Shown here in pieces: positions 18,193 to 27,291 of a stretch of DNA of 64,000 bases (position 1 is its first letter; the number at the start of each line of letters is the position of its first letter). Under the pieces are notes generated by a model. The model searched no databases. It was not told the origin of the DNA and worked only from the letters and a program-made list of their open reading frames with translations. Source of the DNA: DASRAA01 sp963814165 (lineage in GTDB: Bacteria > Acidobacteriota > Terriglobia > Terriglobales > Acidobacteriaceae); the NCBI GenBank assembly GCA_963814165.1, contig CAWFBW010000017.1:186001-250000 (forward strand). Reading direction: 5' to 3'. The position numbers and the translations under genes are program-made.

Positions 18193-18918
18193 ATGAGCGC
18201 GGCTGATCCACCTTCCCCCACCCCGGACGAGGTATGCGAATACCTGGAGCAGCAAACGCTACAGGCCTGCCAGGTTGCCCGCATGGCTGCGGGCATTGTA
18301 GCGGAGGGTATTGCCACGGGCGTGTCTTCGCTGCTCGATGGGGTGCGGCAACGTGAGAAGGAGCTGGATACTCTCGACCGTGAGATCGATCAGGGCGTCA
18401 CTTCGGTTATCACCACGGTCACAGAGGACCGTGCGAGGCGCTTGCTGGCCTGCCTGAAGTTCATGATTGGACTGGAGCGGATTGGCGACTTGCTCTTGAA
18501 CTGCAGCAATCGCGCGGCTTCCGTTGGCAGTCGCATTGACTTGCAGGACATTCGCGACCTTACCCTGATGGCTTCACGGCTCGAGAAGATGCTGGGTGAC
18601 GTGCATGATGCGTTCCTGCAGCGCGACCTGAATCGGGCCTTGTCAGTATTGCGGGCAGATGCCGAGATGGACCGGCTGCGCAACCTCATTTTCATTCGCC
18701 ACCTGGAAAATCATGACAACACCCCGCGCGCGGAATCGTTCCATGTGCTGTTCATGACGCAATCGCTGGAGCGTGCTGGCGATCACGCAAAGAATCTGGC
18801 GGAAGAAGTCTGCCACCTGGTAAGCGGACATACCGTAAGGCACGTCTTGCGGTCCTACGACAAGCCGTTGGAGCAAATGTTCATCGACGATTTGAAGCGC
18901 AAGCACAACACCCGATAA
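18193..18918 (+). CDS. phoU: PhoU-like phosphate signalling protein (first copy)
   Basis: PhoU proteins are helical adaptors that repress PhoR signalling when phosphate is plentiful. The 241-residue protein has two PhoU repeats, with metal-ligand-like words LERIGDLLLNCSNRA in the first and LERAGDHAKNLAEEV in the second. It follows phoR after 39 bases and precedes pstS, apparently in the phoBR transcription unit. It is more divergent than the second copy at 22944, lacking the usual N-terminal MTRxxF. Which copy carries the PhoR-regulating role cannot be told from sequence. Confidence 0.85.
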   Translation: MSAADPPSPTPDEVCEYLEQQTLQACQVARMAAGIVAEGIATGVSSLLDGVRQREKELDTLDREIDQGVTSVITTVTEDRARRLLACLKFMIGLERIGDLLLNCSNRAASVGSRIDLQDIRDLTLMASRLEKMLGDVHDAFLQRDLNRALSVLRADAEMDRLRNLIFIRHLENHDNTPRAESFHVLFMTQSLERAGDHAKNLAEEVCHLVSGHTVRHVLRSYDKPLEQMFIDDLKRKHNTR

Positions 18919-19066
18919 GAACTCCCACAGTGTCAGATGCTGATTGGATCACCGACGCGCTGCAGAAGAAAGGGGGCCCGGCAAATCATTCTTCTAAGCC
19001 CCGCGTATTCAAAGTGTTAGCAGCCCGTGCCGTCACTTTTGTGACTTCACCCTCTTTTCACGCGTT

Positions 19067-19099
19067 TGTAACAAAACTGTAACAGCCACAGCGTAAAAA
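19067..19099 (+). promoter_or_regulatory. Pho box and -10 of pstS
   Basis: TGTAACA (19067-19073), four bases, then TGTAACA (19078-19084) form a perfect direct repeat with an 11-base period, the geometry of a PhoB-binding Pho box. TAAAAA at 19094-19099, ten bases downstream, fits a -10 element with the Pho box replacing the -35. The pstS GTG lies 31 bases further on. Confidence 0.75.
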
Positions 19100-19129
19100 A
19101 CTTGAGAGCTGTTATTAGGAGGAATTCGC

Positions 19130-20137
19130 GTGAATCGTAACCTCTGGGTCATCCTGTGTATTCTTGCGCTTACCGTCGGCGTCATGGCGCAGACACAGCT
19201 AAACGGGGCGGGAGCAACCTTTCCGTACCCGATATATTCCAAGTGGTTCAACGAGTACCACAATCTTCATTCCGACATTCAGATTAACTACCAGTCGATC
19301 GGAAGCGGCGGCGGCATTCGCCAGGTCACGGCGGGCACCGTGGACTTCGGCGCCAGTGACGGCCCGATGACCGACCAGCAGATTGCGGAGTCGAAAGTTA
19401 AGCTGCTGCATGTACCGACCGTGCTGGGCGCGGTCGTGCCCGCGTACAACATCCCTGGGGTCTCGGGGGAAGTGAAGTTCACGCCTGAGATTCTGGCGGG
19501 AATCTTCCAGGGCAAGATTAGTAACTGGTCGGACGGGGCGATTGCCAAGGCGAACCCCGATATCAAATTCCCCAACCAGGCGATCACCGTGGCGCATCGT
19601 TCGGACGGTAGCGGTACTACCTACATCTGGACTGACTACCTGTCGAAAATTAGTTCAGACTGGCAGGATTCTGTGGGCAAGGGCACCTCCGTGAAATGGC
19701 CAGTGGGCGTGGGCGGCAAAGGCAACGAGGGTGTGGCGGGCCTGATTCGCCAGCTCCCCGGCTCCATTGGATACATCGAGCTGATTTACGCGCTACAGAA
19801 CAAGATCAACTACGGAAGCGTCAAGAACTCGTCCGGTAGCTTCATCAAGGCCAGCCTGGAGAGCACAACGGCGGCAGCGGCTGGCGTGAAGATGCCTGCC
19901 GATTTCCGAGTTTCCATCACCAACTCGCCGGCCAAGACAGCCTATCCGATTGCCAGCTTTACTTGGCTGCTGATTCCGACCCATCCCGCGGATGCAAACA
20001 AGGGCAAGATCTTGAAGGATTTCTTGTTCTGGATGCTGGATAAGGGCCAGACGATGACCGAGGCCTTGTCGTACGCCCCGCTTCCCAAAGAGGTCGTCGA
20101 AAAGGAAAAGGCTGCGATTACCCAGCAGGTGCACTAG
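19130..20137 (+). CDS. pstS: Phosphate ABC transporter substrate-binding protein PstS
   Basis: PstS binds inorganic phosphate in the periplasm for the PstCAB transporter. The 335-residue protein has a signal peptide ending VMAQ, then LNGAGATFPYPIYSKWF and the phosphate-contact motifs SIGSGGGIRQ, DFGASDGPM and HRSDGSGTTYIW. GTG 19130 is preceded by AGGAGG at 19117-19122, an excellent ribosome site. The gene is intact. It heads the pst operon under a Pho box and is followed by a strong hairpin that probably raises its relative expression. Confidence 0.96.
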   Translation: MNRNLWVILCILALTVGVMAQTQLNGAGATFPYPIYSKWFNEYHNLHSDIQINYQSIGSGGGIRQVTAGTVDFGASDGPMTDQQIAESKVKLLHVPTVLGAVVPAYNIPGVSGEVKFTPEILAGIFQGKISNWSDGAIAKANPDIKFPNQAITVAHRSDGSGTTYIWTDYLSKISSDWQDSVGKGTSVKWPVGVGGKGNEGVAGLIRQLPGSIGYIELIYALQNKINYGSVKNSSGSFIKASLESTTAAAAGVKMPADFRVSITNSPAKTAYPIASFTWLLIPTHPADANKGKILKDFLFWMLDKGQTMTEALSYAPLPKEVVEKEKAAITQQVH

Positions 20138-20164
20138 TCCGGGTACGGCTCTGACCAGTGCCCC

Positions 20165-20195
20165 CAACTCCTGGCTTTGCCAGGAGTTGATTTTG
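20165..20195 (+). terminator. Hairpin between pstS and pstC (attenuator/mRNA stabiliser)
   Basis: A perfect 11-bp stem (20165-20175 with 20179-20189) with a TTT loop is followed by ATTTTG. Such a partial terminator after the binding-protein gene commonly keeps pstS mRNA abundant relative to pstCAB; this role is inferred. Confidence 0.7.
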
Positions 20196-20229
20196 CCGAA
20201 CTCAACAGCGCTCGATTGGAAAAATAGAA

Positions 20230-21309
20230 ATGGCCGGTACTCAGGACGAGAGCAACCCGTCGGAGACGTTCGACACTTCACAGAAGTCGGGAACGGCTAT
20301 GCCAGCCTTGGCGTATACCGCGACTCAGCGGACGCAGCCGGTCGCCTCGTCGGTACTGGAAAGAATCCGGCATTCGCACCCGCGCAGCAGTCGCATTCCG
20401 GACGCGGTGTTCAAGTGTCTGATTCTGCTCACGGCAGTTTCGGTGTTTGCCATCGTGGTGTTTGTATTCTGGCAACTGATCGACAAGTCGCGTCTTTCGC
20501 TGCACCAGTTCGGCCTGGGCTTTTTTGTTGGGCATGATTGGGACCCGGTCAACGATCAGTATGGCGCTATGCCGTTCATCTATGGGACCCTGGTTTCGTC
20601 ATTTCTCGCTCTGTTGATTGCCGTCCCGCTCTCGATAGGGGTGGCCGTGTATGTCACGGAAATGAGTCCGGTTCGGCTGCGGGCGCCCATCTCGTTTTTG
20701 GTGGAGTTGCTGGCGGCCATTCCAAGCGTCATCTATGGACTTTGGGGAATTTTCGTACTTGCGCCTTTACTGCGCGAGTACGTCGAGCCCTTTCTTGGCA
20801 AGACGCTCGGCTGGACCGGGTTTTTCGACGGCCCGATGTACGGAATAGGCATGCTGGCAGCGGGCATCATCATGGCCATCATGGTCATTCCGATCATCGC
20901 CTCCATCACTCGCGAGGTGCTGACCGCGGTACCCCAGAACCAGCGCGAAGCGGTGCTTGCGCTGGGTGCCACGCGCTGGGAGATGATCCGCATGGGCGTG
21001 CTGCGCAATGCGCGCATTGGCATCGTGGGCGGAATCATTCTCGGCCTGGGACGCGCGCTGGGCGAAACCATGGCGGTGACCATGGTCATTGGAAATCGTC
21101 CCGAGGTCGCTAAGTCGCTCTTCGCGCCCGGCTATACCATGGCCAGTGTCCTCGCCAATGAATTCACGGAAGCGACCGGCGATCTCTACCTGAGTGCCTT
21201 GATCGAAATTGGGTTGGCGCTGTTTTTGGTGACTCTCATCGTCAATGCACTGGCGCGGCTGTTGGTGTGGAGCATTACAGGAGGCAGGACCGGGAGGGCA
21301 CGTGCTTAA
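20230..21309 (+). CDS. pstC: Phosphate ABC transporter permease PstC
   Basis: PstC forms half of the membrane channel for phosphate. The 359-residue protein has a longer than usual polar N-terminus (about 65 residues, Ser/Thr-rich) before six membrane helices. The permease EAA-type loop is visible (REAVLALGATRWEMIRMGVLRNA) and the end reads GRALGETMAVTMVIGN. ATG 20230 is the first start after the pstS hairpin. Its stop overlaps the pstA start by 8 bases. Confidence 0.94.
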   Translation: MAGTQDESNPSETFDTSQKSGTAMPALAYTATQRTQPVASSVLERIRHSHPRSSRIPDAVFKCLILLTAVSVFAIVVFVFWQLIDKSRLSLHQFGLGFFVGHDWDPVNDQYGAMPFIYGTLVSSFLALLIAVPLSIGVAVYVTEMSPVRLRAPISFLVELLAAIPSVIYGLWGIFVLAPLLREYVEPFLGKTLGWTGFFDGPMYGIGMLAAGIIMAIMVIPIIASITREVLTAVPQNQREAVLALGATRWEMIRMGVLRNARIGIVGGIILGLGRALGETMAVTMVIGNRPEVAKSLFAPGYTMASVLANEFTEATGDLYLSALIEIGLALFLVTLIVNALARLLVWSITGGRTGRARA

Positions 21310-22180
21310 GCAACCGGGTGACAGCAGCGCACAGCGCCTGAGCCTTTGGCGTCGCGCCAAGAATCTCTTCGCGACTTGGTTCGCGATCGCGGCGGCGGTG
21401 CTTGTGATTCTTCCGCTGCTGGCGATTTTTGTTTACCTGGTGATCAAAGGGGCGGGGTCCATCAATCTGGCGTTCTTGACCCATACGCCGAAACCGCCGG
21501 GAGAGTTGGGCGGCGGCATGGCGAATGCCATTGTCGGAACCGGGCTGATCCTGGCCGTTGCCAGCGTTCTTGGCGTGCCTGTGGGCATCGGCTGTGGAAT
21601 TTACCTCGCCGAGTATGCGCGCGGCCGATTAGGAGACATCGTCCGTTTTACCGCAGACGTGCTCAACGGCGTTCCGTCCATCGTGATCGGTATTGCAGTG
21701 TACGGACTGATCGTACTCCGGCAAAAACACTTCTCCGCATTTTCAGGCGGCGTGGCATTGGGGATCATGATGATTCCCACCATCGCGCGGGCTACGGAAG
21801 AAATGTTACTGATGGTGCCGAACAATGTGCGGGAAGCCGCATTTGGGTTGGGCATTCCGAAGTGGCGCACTACGCTGTCGATTACGCTGCGCACCGCGTC
21901 TGCCGGAGTGATTACTGGATGCATGCTGGCATTCGCTCGCGTAGCAGGGGAAACCGCTCCCTTGCTGTTTACCGCTTTCGGAAACCAGTTCTGGAACTTG
22001 AAGCTCAACCAACCGACCGCAGCACTGTCCCTGCAGGTTTTCACCTACGCGATTTCGCCTTATGACGATTGGCACAAGCAGGCGTGGGCCGGCGCGCTGA
22101 TTCTGATTGTGTTGATTGTGGCGGCAGTCGCAGGGGTGCGCATCGCAACTAGCCGCGGAACCCTGAAGGGAGTGGCCTAA
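21302..22180 (+). CDS. pstA: Phosphate ABC transporter permease PstA
   Basis: PstA pairs with PstC in the membrane. The 292-residue protein has six helices, the cytoplasmic coupling loop NNVREAAFGLGIPKWRTTLSITL, and FARVAGETAPLLFTAFGNQFW, typical of the family. Start is GTG 21302, preceded by GGGAGG and overlapping the end of pstC; a start further upstream would lie inside pstC. The final helix is followed by a short basic tail. Confidence 0.94.
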   Translation: MLKQPGDSSAQRLSLWRRAKNLFATWFAIAAAVLVILPLLAIFVYLVIKGAGSINLAFLTHTPKPPGELGGGMANAIVGTGLILAVASVLGVPVGIGCGIYLAEYARGRLGDIVRFTADVLNGVPSIVIGIAVYGLIVLRQKHFSAFSGGVALGIMMIPTIARATEEMLLMVPNNVREAAFGLGIPKWRTTLSITLRTASAGVITGCMLAFARVAGETAPLLFTAFGNQFWNLKLNQPTAALSLQVFTYAISPYDDWHKQAWAGALILIVLIVAAVAGVRIATSRGTLKGVA

Positions 22181-22185
22181 CCGGT

Positions 22186-22947
22186 ATGGGTGTAGGAATT
22201 GAAGTACGAGGGCTTAATGCCTATTACGGCAAAAGCCTCGCCTTGAAGTCCATTGACATGACGGTTCAGGCCAATCACGTCACGGCTGTGATTGGGCCGT
22301 CGGGATGCGGCAAGAGCACCTTCGTGCGCTGCCTGAATCGCATGCACGAGACCATTCCCGAGGCCTACGCCGAAGGATTCGTCAAGGTTGGTGAAATGGA
22401 AGTCTATGGCGCCGGCCAGGACCCGGTGGAAATCCGCCGCCGCATCGGCATGGTCTTCCAGAAGCCGAATCCGTTTCCGACCATGTCAATCTATGACAAC
22501 GTGGCCGCGGGCCTGCGGCTTAACGGCTTCCGCAACCGTAAGCAGATGGATGAGTTGGTCGAACGCTCCTTGAAACTCTCCGCGTTATGGGACGAGGTAA
22601 AAGACAACCTGCACAAGAAGTCCGGCGCGAGCTTGTCAGGCGGACAGCAGCAGCGCTTGTGCATCGCCCGCTCGCTGGCGGTTGAGCCCGAAGTCCTGCT
22701 GATGGACGAGCCGGCGTCGGCGCTCGACCCGATTTCCACCAGCAAGATTGAAGAGCTGATCTTCCAGCTCAAGCAGCACTATACGGTCGTGATCGTTACG
22801 CATAATATGCAACAGGCGGCGCGCGTGGCCGAATTTACCGGATTCTTCCTCATGGGCAGCCTTATCGAGTACGACAAGACAGAGAAGATTTTTACGACTC
22901 CCGCTGATAAGCGGACCGAAGACTACATCACAGGCAGGTTCGGATGA
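22186..22947 (+). CDS. pstB: Phosphate ABC transporter ATP-binding protein PstB
   Basis: PstB is the ATPase that drives phosphate import. In 253 residues it has Walker A GPSGCGKS (residues 37-44), Q-loop MVFQKPNPFPTMSIYDN, signature LSGGQQQR, Walker B VLLMDEPAS and switch His in VTHNMQQAARV. Length and motifs are standard. It starts 5 bases after pstA and overlaps phoU by ATGA. Confidence 0.96.
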   Translation: MGVGIEVRGLNAYYGKSLALKSIDMTVQANHVTAVIGPSGCGKSTFVRCLNRMHETIPEAYAEGFVKVGEMEVYGAGQDPVEIRRRIGMVFQKPNPFPTMSIYDNVAAGLRLNGFRNRKQMDELVERSLKLSALWDEVKDNLHKKSGASLSGGQQQRLCIARSLAVEPEVLLMDEPASALDPISTSKIEELIFQLKQHYTVVIVTHNMQQAARVAEFTGFFLMGSLIEYDKTEKIFTTPADKRTEDYITGRFG

Positions 22948-23615
22948 CACGAAGCCGCTTTCAGCAAGGACTGGACGAACTCAGGGAAAAATTGCTGCGC
23001 ATGGGAGGCCTCGCAGAGCAGGCTATTGACCGCGCCGCTGAAGCGTATCGCACCCGCGATGCCAAGTACTGCCAGATGGTGTTGACCGGTGAGGCTGACA
23101 TCAACCAGGCAGAGCGCGAGATCGATGAACTCGCGCTCGACCTGCTCGCCATGCAACAGCCCATGGCCGTGGATCTGCGGTTCATCATGGCAGTGGTGAA
23201 GATCAACGCCGATCTCGAACGCGTGGGTGACCAGGCGGTGAACATCGCCCAGCGTGTGCTCGATCTCGTCAGCGAGCCCGAAATGCAGTTGCCGGTCGAT
23301 ATCCCGCGCATGGCGGAAAGCGTCACTGCGATGGTTCAGCGGGCGCTGGAGTCGTTCCTTGACGGCAAGGCGGAAGTGGCCGAAGCCGTGCTCCAGATGG
23401 ACAACGTTGTGGATCGCATGAAAGATGAAGCGTTCGTCGTTTTAGTGCAAAAGATGATCAACGAGCCGCATACGACACGGGCTGCGTTAAACGTGCTTCT
23501 GATTGCCCGCAACCTGGAACGAATTGCGGACCATGCCACCAACATCGCCGAAGACGTGATTTTCTGGGTGCGCGGCGCCGACGTGCGTCACGGAGGAGCA
23601 CACTACCGCTCCTAA
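22944..23615 (+). CDS. phoU: Phosphate signalling protein PhoU (second copy)
   Basis: The 223-residue protein is a typical PhoU: MTRSRFQQGLDELREKLLRMG, then two three-helix repeats with LERVGDQAVNIAQRV and LERIADHATNIAEDVIFWVRG. It links transporter state to PhoR and is normally the last pst gene, as here. It starts inside the pstB stop (ATGA). This copy is more canonical than the one at 18193. Confidence 0.95.
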   Translation: MTRSRFQQGLDELREKLLRMGGLAEQAIDRAAEAYRTRDAKYCQMVLTGEADINQAEREIDELALDLLAMQQPMAVDLRFIMAVVKINADLERVGDQAVNIAQRVLDLVSEPEMQLPVDIPRMAESVTAMVQRALESFLDGKAEVAEAVLQMDNVVDRMKDEAFVVLVQKMINEPHTTRAALNVLLIARNLERIADHATNIAEDVIFWVRGADVRHGGAHYRS

Positions 23616-23989
23616 GTTCTTCATTCGGAACGCAAACTGCAACGCTGGCGGACATCCTTTGGCGCTTTTCTCCTTCTGAAGCTTCGGGACGAAAAAGATC
23701 CCAGCCACCATCGGGCGGCTGGGAAGTAGGCCAAAGGTCAGTCAGGAGACCGTCTGCTTTCTTCTATCGGTCGCTGGCGACGGAACATTAGTCGATGGCG
23801 CCGAGTCCAGCCCGCTTACCCGGATTTTTCATTGCATGCAAACCAAGCGCCCAATTTATCGCTGAGTTCACGCAGTTCTCTTCGACGCTCCGGTTTGTCA
23901 TGAAAAGAAAACATAAATTCACCATAATAAATATGTCGGCAAGATAGACCGCAGCAAATCGGGCAGGCTGCATAAGCCGTACTGAGGGC
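23616..23989. other. Intergenic region after the pst operon, with one hairpin
   Basis: No convincing gene was found. An 8-bp stem TCCCAGCC/GGCTGGGA (23699-23706 with 23717-23724) is present. A T-run follows it only on the minus strand, so it is not a clean terminator for phoU. Around 23880-23960 the sequence is locally AT-rich, unlike the coding regions, and may hold a promoter for the genes downstream. Confidence 0.4.
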
Positions 23990-24238
23990 ATGCACATGAC
24001 TAGCCAGGAAAACCTTCCAGTTTGGGCAAAGATTCTACTTGGAATTCCAGTGGCGAACGAGCCGGTAAGCGGCAATAGCGGAACAAAGCATACCGCTGCG
24101 GACTGCCAACAAAGTCCTGCTCCGCGTGAGCATCAGGAGCACAAACAGAGCGTATTGGTGTTCAATCCGACTGGCGGCAACCGCAAACGCAAATGGCACG
24201 GCCTGATGTGCCCGGTGCCGGGAAAGTTGGGTTCGTGA
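23990..24238 (+). CDS. Possible small protein coupled to the SDR gene
   Basis: An 82-codon frame (or 80 from ATG 23996) ends in TGA overlapping the GTG start of the next gene (GTGA), the pattern of translational coupling. GAGGG lies shortly upstream of both ATGs. The product is polar and basic, with two Cys and the words NPTGGNRKRKWHG. No family is recognised, and the frame could be chance. Confidence 0.35.
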   Translation: MHMTSQENLPVWAKILLGIPVANEPVSGNSGTKHTAADCQQSPAPREHQEHKQSVLVFNPTGGNRKRKWHGLMCPVPGKLGS

Positions 24239-25715
24239 ACGTACTGGTCACAGGCGCTTCCGGCTACGTAGGATCGCAACTCGTTCCGGCGCTACTGCAG
24301 CAAGGCCATTACGTGGTCTGCATGACGCGCGATGCCCGCAAGGTAACCAGCAAGTTTCCACGGCGGGTCAACGTGGTGGAAGCAGACGCACTGAAGCCCG
24401 AGAGCCTCGCAGCGGCGTTGCGCGGAATCGATGTTGCCTATTACCTGATTCATTCGCTCAACGCGGGTGAGCAGGCTTTCCGCTCGGCCGATCACGATGC
24501 CGCACGCAACTTTGCCGCCGCAGCGAAAGAAGCCGGCGTGAAGCGCATCATCTACCTCGGCGGCTTGGGCGATCCATCGCAAGCTCTCTCTGCTCACCTC
24601 AAGAGCCGGCAGGAGACCAGCGAGTGTCTCAGGCAGTATGGGCCTCCGCTGACCGACTTTCGCTCGGCGGTGGTAATCGGCGCGGGCAGCATCTCATTTG
24701 AGATGATCCGCTACCTGACGGAACGGGTGCCGATCATGATTTGTCCGCGCTGGGTGACGACTCGAATTCAGCCCATCGGGATCGACGACGTGGTCAGCTA
24801 CCTTGTCGCGGCGCTCGACGAACCAAAGTCGGCGGGACAGACAATCGATATTGGCAGCCCTTCGATTGAGACCTACCGCACCATGATGCTGAAGTACGCT
24901 GCGCTGCGCGGCCTTCGGCGTCCGCTGTTGCAGGTGCCAGTTCTAACTCCGCGTCTGTCGTCCTATTGGGTTGACCTTGTGACGCCGATTCCTGCGAGCA
25001 TTTCGCGGCCGCTCATCGAGGGCCTGCGCAGCGAAGTGGTATGCAGCAACGATCGAGCGCGGGAAATTTTCCCACAAATCAACCGCTCACCTACGAACAG
25101 GCGCTGGAACGCGCGCTGCAAGTTCCCGATTTGTCGGCGTTGGCGGAGCGACGCGCCGCGAGCAGCATCGGGCGGATCGCGGCTGCCGCAGGTGGTGGAA
25201 GACGAAGGCTGGGTGGCCGACATTCGCGAAGGCGATGTGGACGTGCCGCCGTCGCTGCGTCTTCTCCGTGGTGGAAGGCATAGGAGGCAAGCGCGGCTGG
25301 TTCTACGGTACTTGGCTGTGGCGGTTGCGCGCCGTGCTGGACAGGATTCTGGGTGGTACAGGGATGGGCAAAGGCCGTCGTGACCCCGACACTCTGCAAG
25401 TGGGTGATCTGCTCGACTTCTGGCAGGTGGAACGAGATCGAGCGCGGGAAGCGATTGCGCCTGAAGGCCATGATGCGAGTTCCTGGCGAGGCGTACCTGA
25501 TTTTCGAGACCTTCTCGGACGCAACCGGCGGCACGCGTCTGCGCTCCAGCGCGCTATTCCGCCCGCGTGGGCTGTGGGGCCGGGTGTACTGGTGGATGCT
25601 TTTGCCCGTGCACAAGTTCATCTTCAGCGGCCTTAACTCGGCCATCCGCGAGCGGGCGTTGCAGAATGCCAATCGAATTCCGCCGACTACATGCTTGACC
25701 AAGTCAGTGGCCTGA
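24235..25715 (+). CDS. NAD(P)-binding SDR protein with C-terminal DUF2867-like domain (several frame breaks)
   Basis: The N-terminal 280 residues are an atypical short-chain dehydrogenase like E. coli YbjT: VTGASGYVGSQLVPALLQQGH, a nucleotide-binding Rossmann start, then YYLIHSL and IIYLGGLGD. The remainder matches a DUF2867-like domain (VVEGIGGKRGWFYGTWLWRLR, RRDPDTLQVGD, FRPRGLWGRVYWW) but is spread over three frames, with breaks near 25078, 25150-25200, 25257 and 25428. All expected blocks are present and in order, so insertion errors explain it as well as decay does. Start GTG 24235 is preceded by GGGAAAG; ATG 24193 is an alternative. Function: probable reductase or redox-sensing protein, substrate unknown. 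Confidence 0.75.
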
Positions 25716-25807
25716 TCAAGCAGGTGCACTCAGTTTCGTGCCCGTCGCACCATGCTGCGATTTCTTGTCTTTGGTGTGAATCGTCTATCGCGATACACTC
25801 TACTGCC

Positions 25808-27097
25808 ATGAGGCGATTCTCACGCCGCCGCTTTCTCCAGGTTGGAACCACCGCTGCTGCTGCTGTCGCTGTTGTCCCGTCGGCGTCGGCCGAAGAGTGC
25901 AACGCCAAGCTGCCGCCCGCCATCGCCAGTTTGAAGTCGTGGAAGGACCAGGCTGTCCCAATCACGGTCGATGAGCGTAAAGCACGAATCGAGCGGGCCC
26001 GCGAGCTCATGGTGCAGAACAAACTGCAAGCCATTGCGGTAGCTGCGGGAAGCTCGCTGCCGTACTACAGCGGGGTTCGCTGGTGGACGAGCGAGCGTTT
26101 CTTCGCCATGATCCTGCCGGCGAAGGGCAAAGCGTTCTTCGTCTGCCCCGCCTTCGAGGAGGGTCGCGCGCGCGAACAGATTTCGCTGGGGCCTTTTGGC
26201 GCCGATGCCGAGGTGAGAATCTGGCAGGAGAACGAAGATCCCTACCGGCGTGTTGCGGACGGATTAAAAGACCTGGGAATCACCACAGGCGTACTGGGCA
26301 TCGAGGAGAAGACGTCGTTCGTGTTCAGCAACGGCATGGCCTTGCACCTTCCGGCGATGCAGACTGCGAGTGCTACTCCGGTTACCGCGGGCTGCCGGAT
26401 GATCAAGAGCCAGCACGAACTCGCCCTAATGCGTTTGGCTGCGAAAGTGTCGATTACAGCGTACGAGGCCGCATACAAGTCGCTGAGCGACGGCATGACC
26501 CAGGACGAATTCTCGTCGCTGGTGGAGACGGCGCACAGTAAGCTTGGCTTTCACGGAGGAGCGGATGTACAGGTCGGGGCGTATTCCGCTGCCCCCCACG
26601 GTTCGATCGCTCCCCAGAAGATCAAGGAAGGACAGATCGTACTGATGGACGGCGGTTGCACCGTCGAAGGCTATGCCTCGGACATCAGCCGGACGTTCGT
26701 GCTCGGCAAGCCGACCGACAAGATGAAGAAAGTCTTCGACATCGTATATCGGGCGCAGAGTGCGGCGGTGGATACGGCACGACCAGGACTGCCTTGTGAA
26801 GCAGTGGACGCAGCGGCTCGCAAAGTCGTGATCGACGGCGGCTACGGACCGGGCTTCAAGTACTTCACCCACCGCGTCGGGCACGGCATGGGGCTCGACG
26901 GACACGAGTGGCCGTATCTCGTCCCGGGCAACACCCTCCCGCTGCAGGCAAATATGACGTTCAGCGATGAGCCGGGCATTTACATCCCGGGCGAATTCGG
27001 GGTGCGTATCGAAGACGACATGCATATCACCACTGATGGCGCGAAGCTGGTTGGTCCACGCAGCCCGTCGCTGGAGCATCCCTTTGGGACTTCGTGA
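25808..27097 (+). CDS. Tat-exported M24-family metallopeptidase (Xaa-Pro aminopeptidase-like)
   Basis: This 429-residue protein starts with a Tat signal (RRFSRRRFLQVGTTAAAAVAVV, cleaved near ASA) and then a creatinase/aminopeptidase P-like N-domain followed by the pita-bread catalytic domain. All five metal ligands are visible: Asp in LMDGGC, Asp in SDISRTF, His in HRVGHGMG, Glu in SDEPGIY and Glu in VRIEDDMH. It would act in the periplasm on proline-containing peptides or a related substrate. ATG 25808 chosen because the Tat motif follows immediately. It lies between the SDR gene and the ArsR regulator with no close operon partner. Confidence 0.9.
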   Translation: MRRFSRRRFLQVGTTAAAAVAVVPSASAEECNAKLPPAIASLKSWKDQAVPITVDERKARIERARELMVQNKLQAIAVAAGSSLPYYSGVRWWTSERFFAMILPAKGKAFFVCPAFEEGRAREQISLGPFGADAEVRIWQENEDPYRRVADGLKDLGITTGVLGIEEKTSFVFSNGMALHLPAMQTASATPVTAGCRMIKSQHELALMRLAAKVSITAYEAAYKSLSDGMTQDEFSSLVETAHSKLGFHGGADVQVGAYSAAPHGSIAPQKIKEGQIVLMDGGCTVEGYASDISRTFVLGKPTDKMKKVFDIVYRAQSAAVDTARPGLPCEAVDAAARKVVIDGGYGPGFKYFTHRVGHGMGLDGHEWPYLVPGNTLPLQANMTFSDEPGIYIPGEFGVRIEDDMHITTDGAKLVGPRSPSLEHPFGTS

Positions 27098-27249
27098 CCG
27101 AGCACCGGCGAGTTCAAAACGGGAATCAACTGCCAAAAAACGAAAGAGCATATCGACTTTCCTTCCCGACGGCGGTAGCTTAAAAATCGCAGAACAATAT
27201 TTCGCAACCGAGCGACTGTCCTTTTTGGCTGTCGCAAGGAGGCGGGTCG

Positions 27250-27266
27250 TTTCGGTATTACCGAAA
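27250..27266 (+). promoter_or_regulatory. Palindromic operator candidate upstream of the ArsR-type gene
   Basis: TTTCGGTA-T-TACCGAAA is a perfect 8-bp inverted repeat with a single central base, 25 bases before the GTG of the regulator. It is the right size and place for autoregulation by a dimeric winged-helix repressor. Confidence 0.6.
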
Positions 27267-27291
27267 ACTAGGCAAGCCTGCGGGGGCCATT

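Noticed and set aside
23788..24075. 95-codon minus-strand frame near the pst operon end
   Set aside because: It lies in a locally AT-rich gap with no family motif, and the overlapping plus-strand frame is better supported by start-stop coupling.
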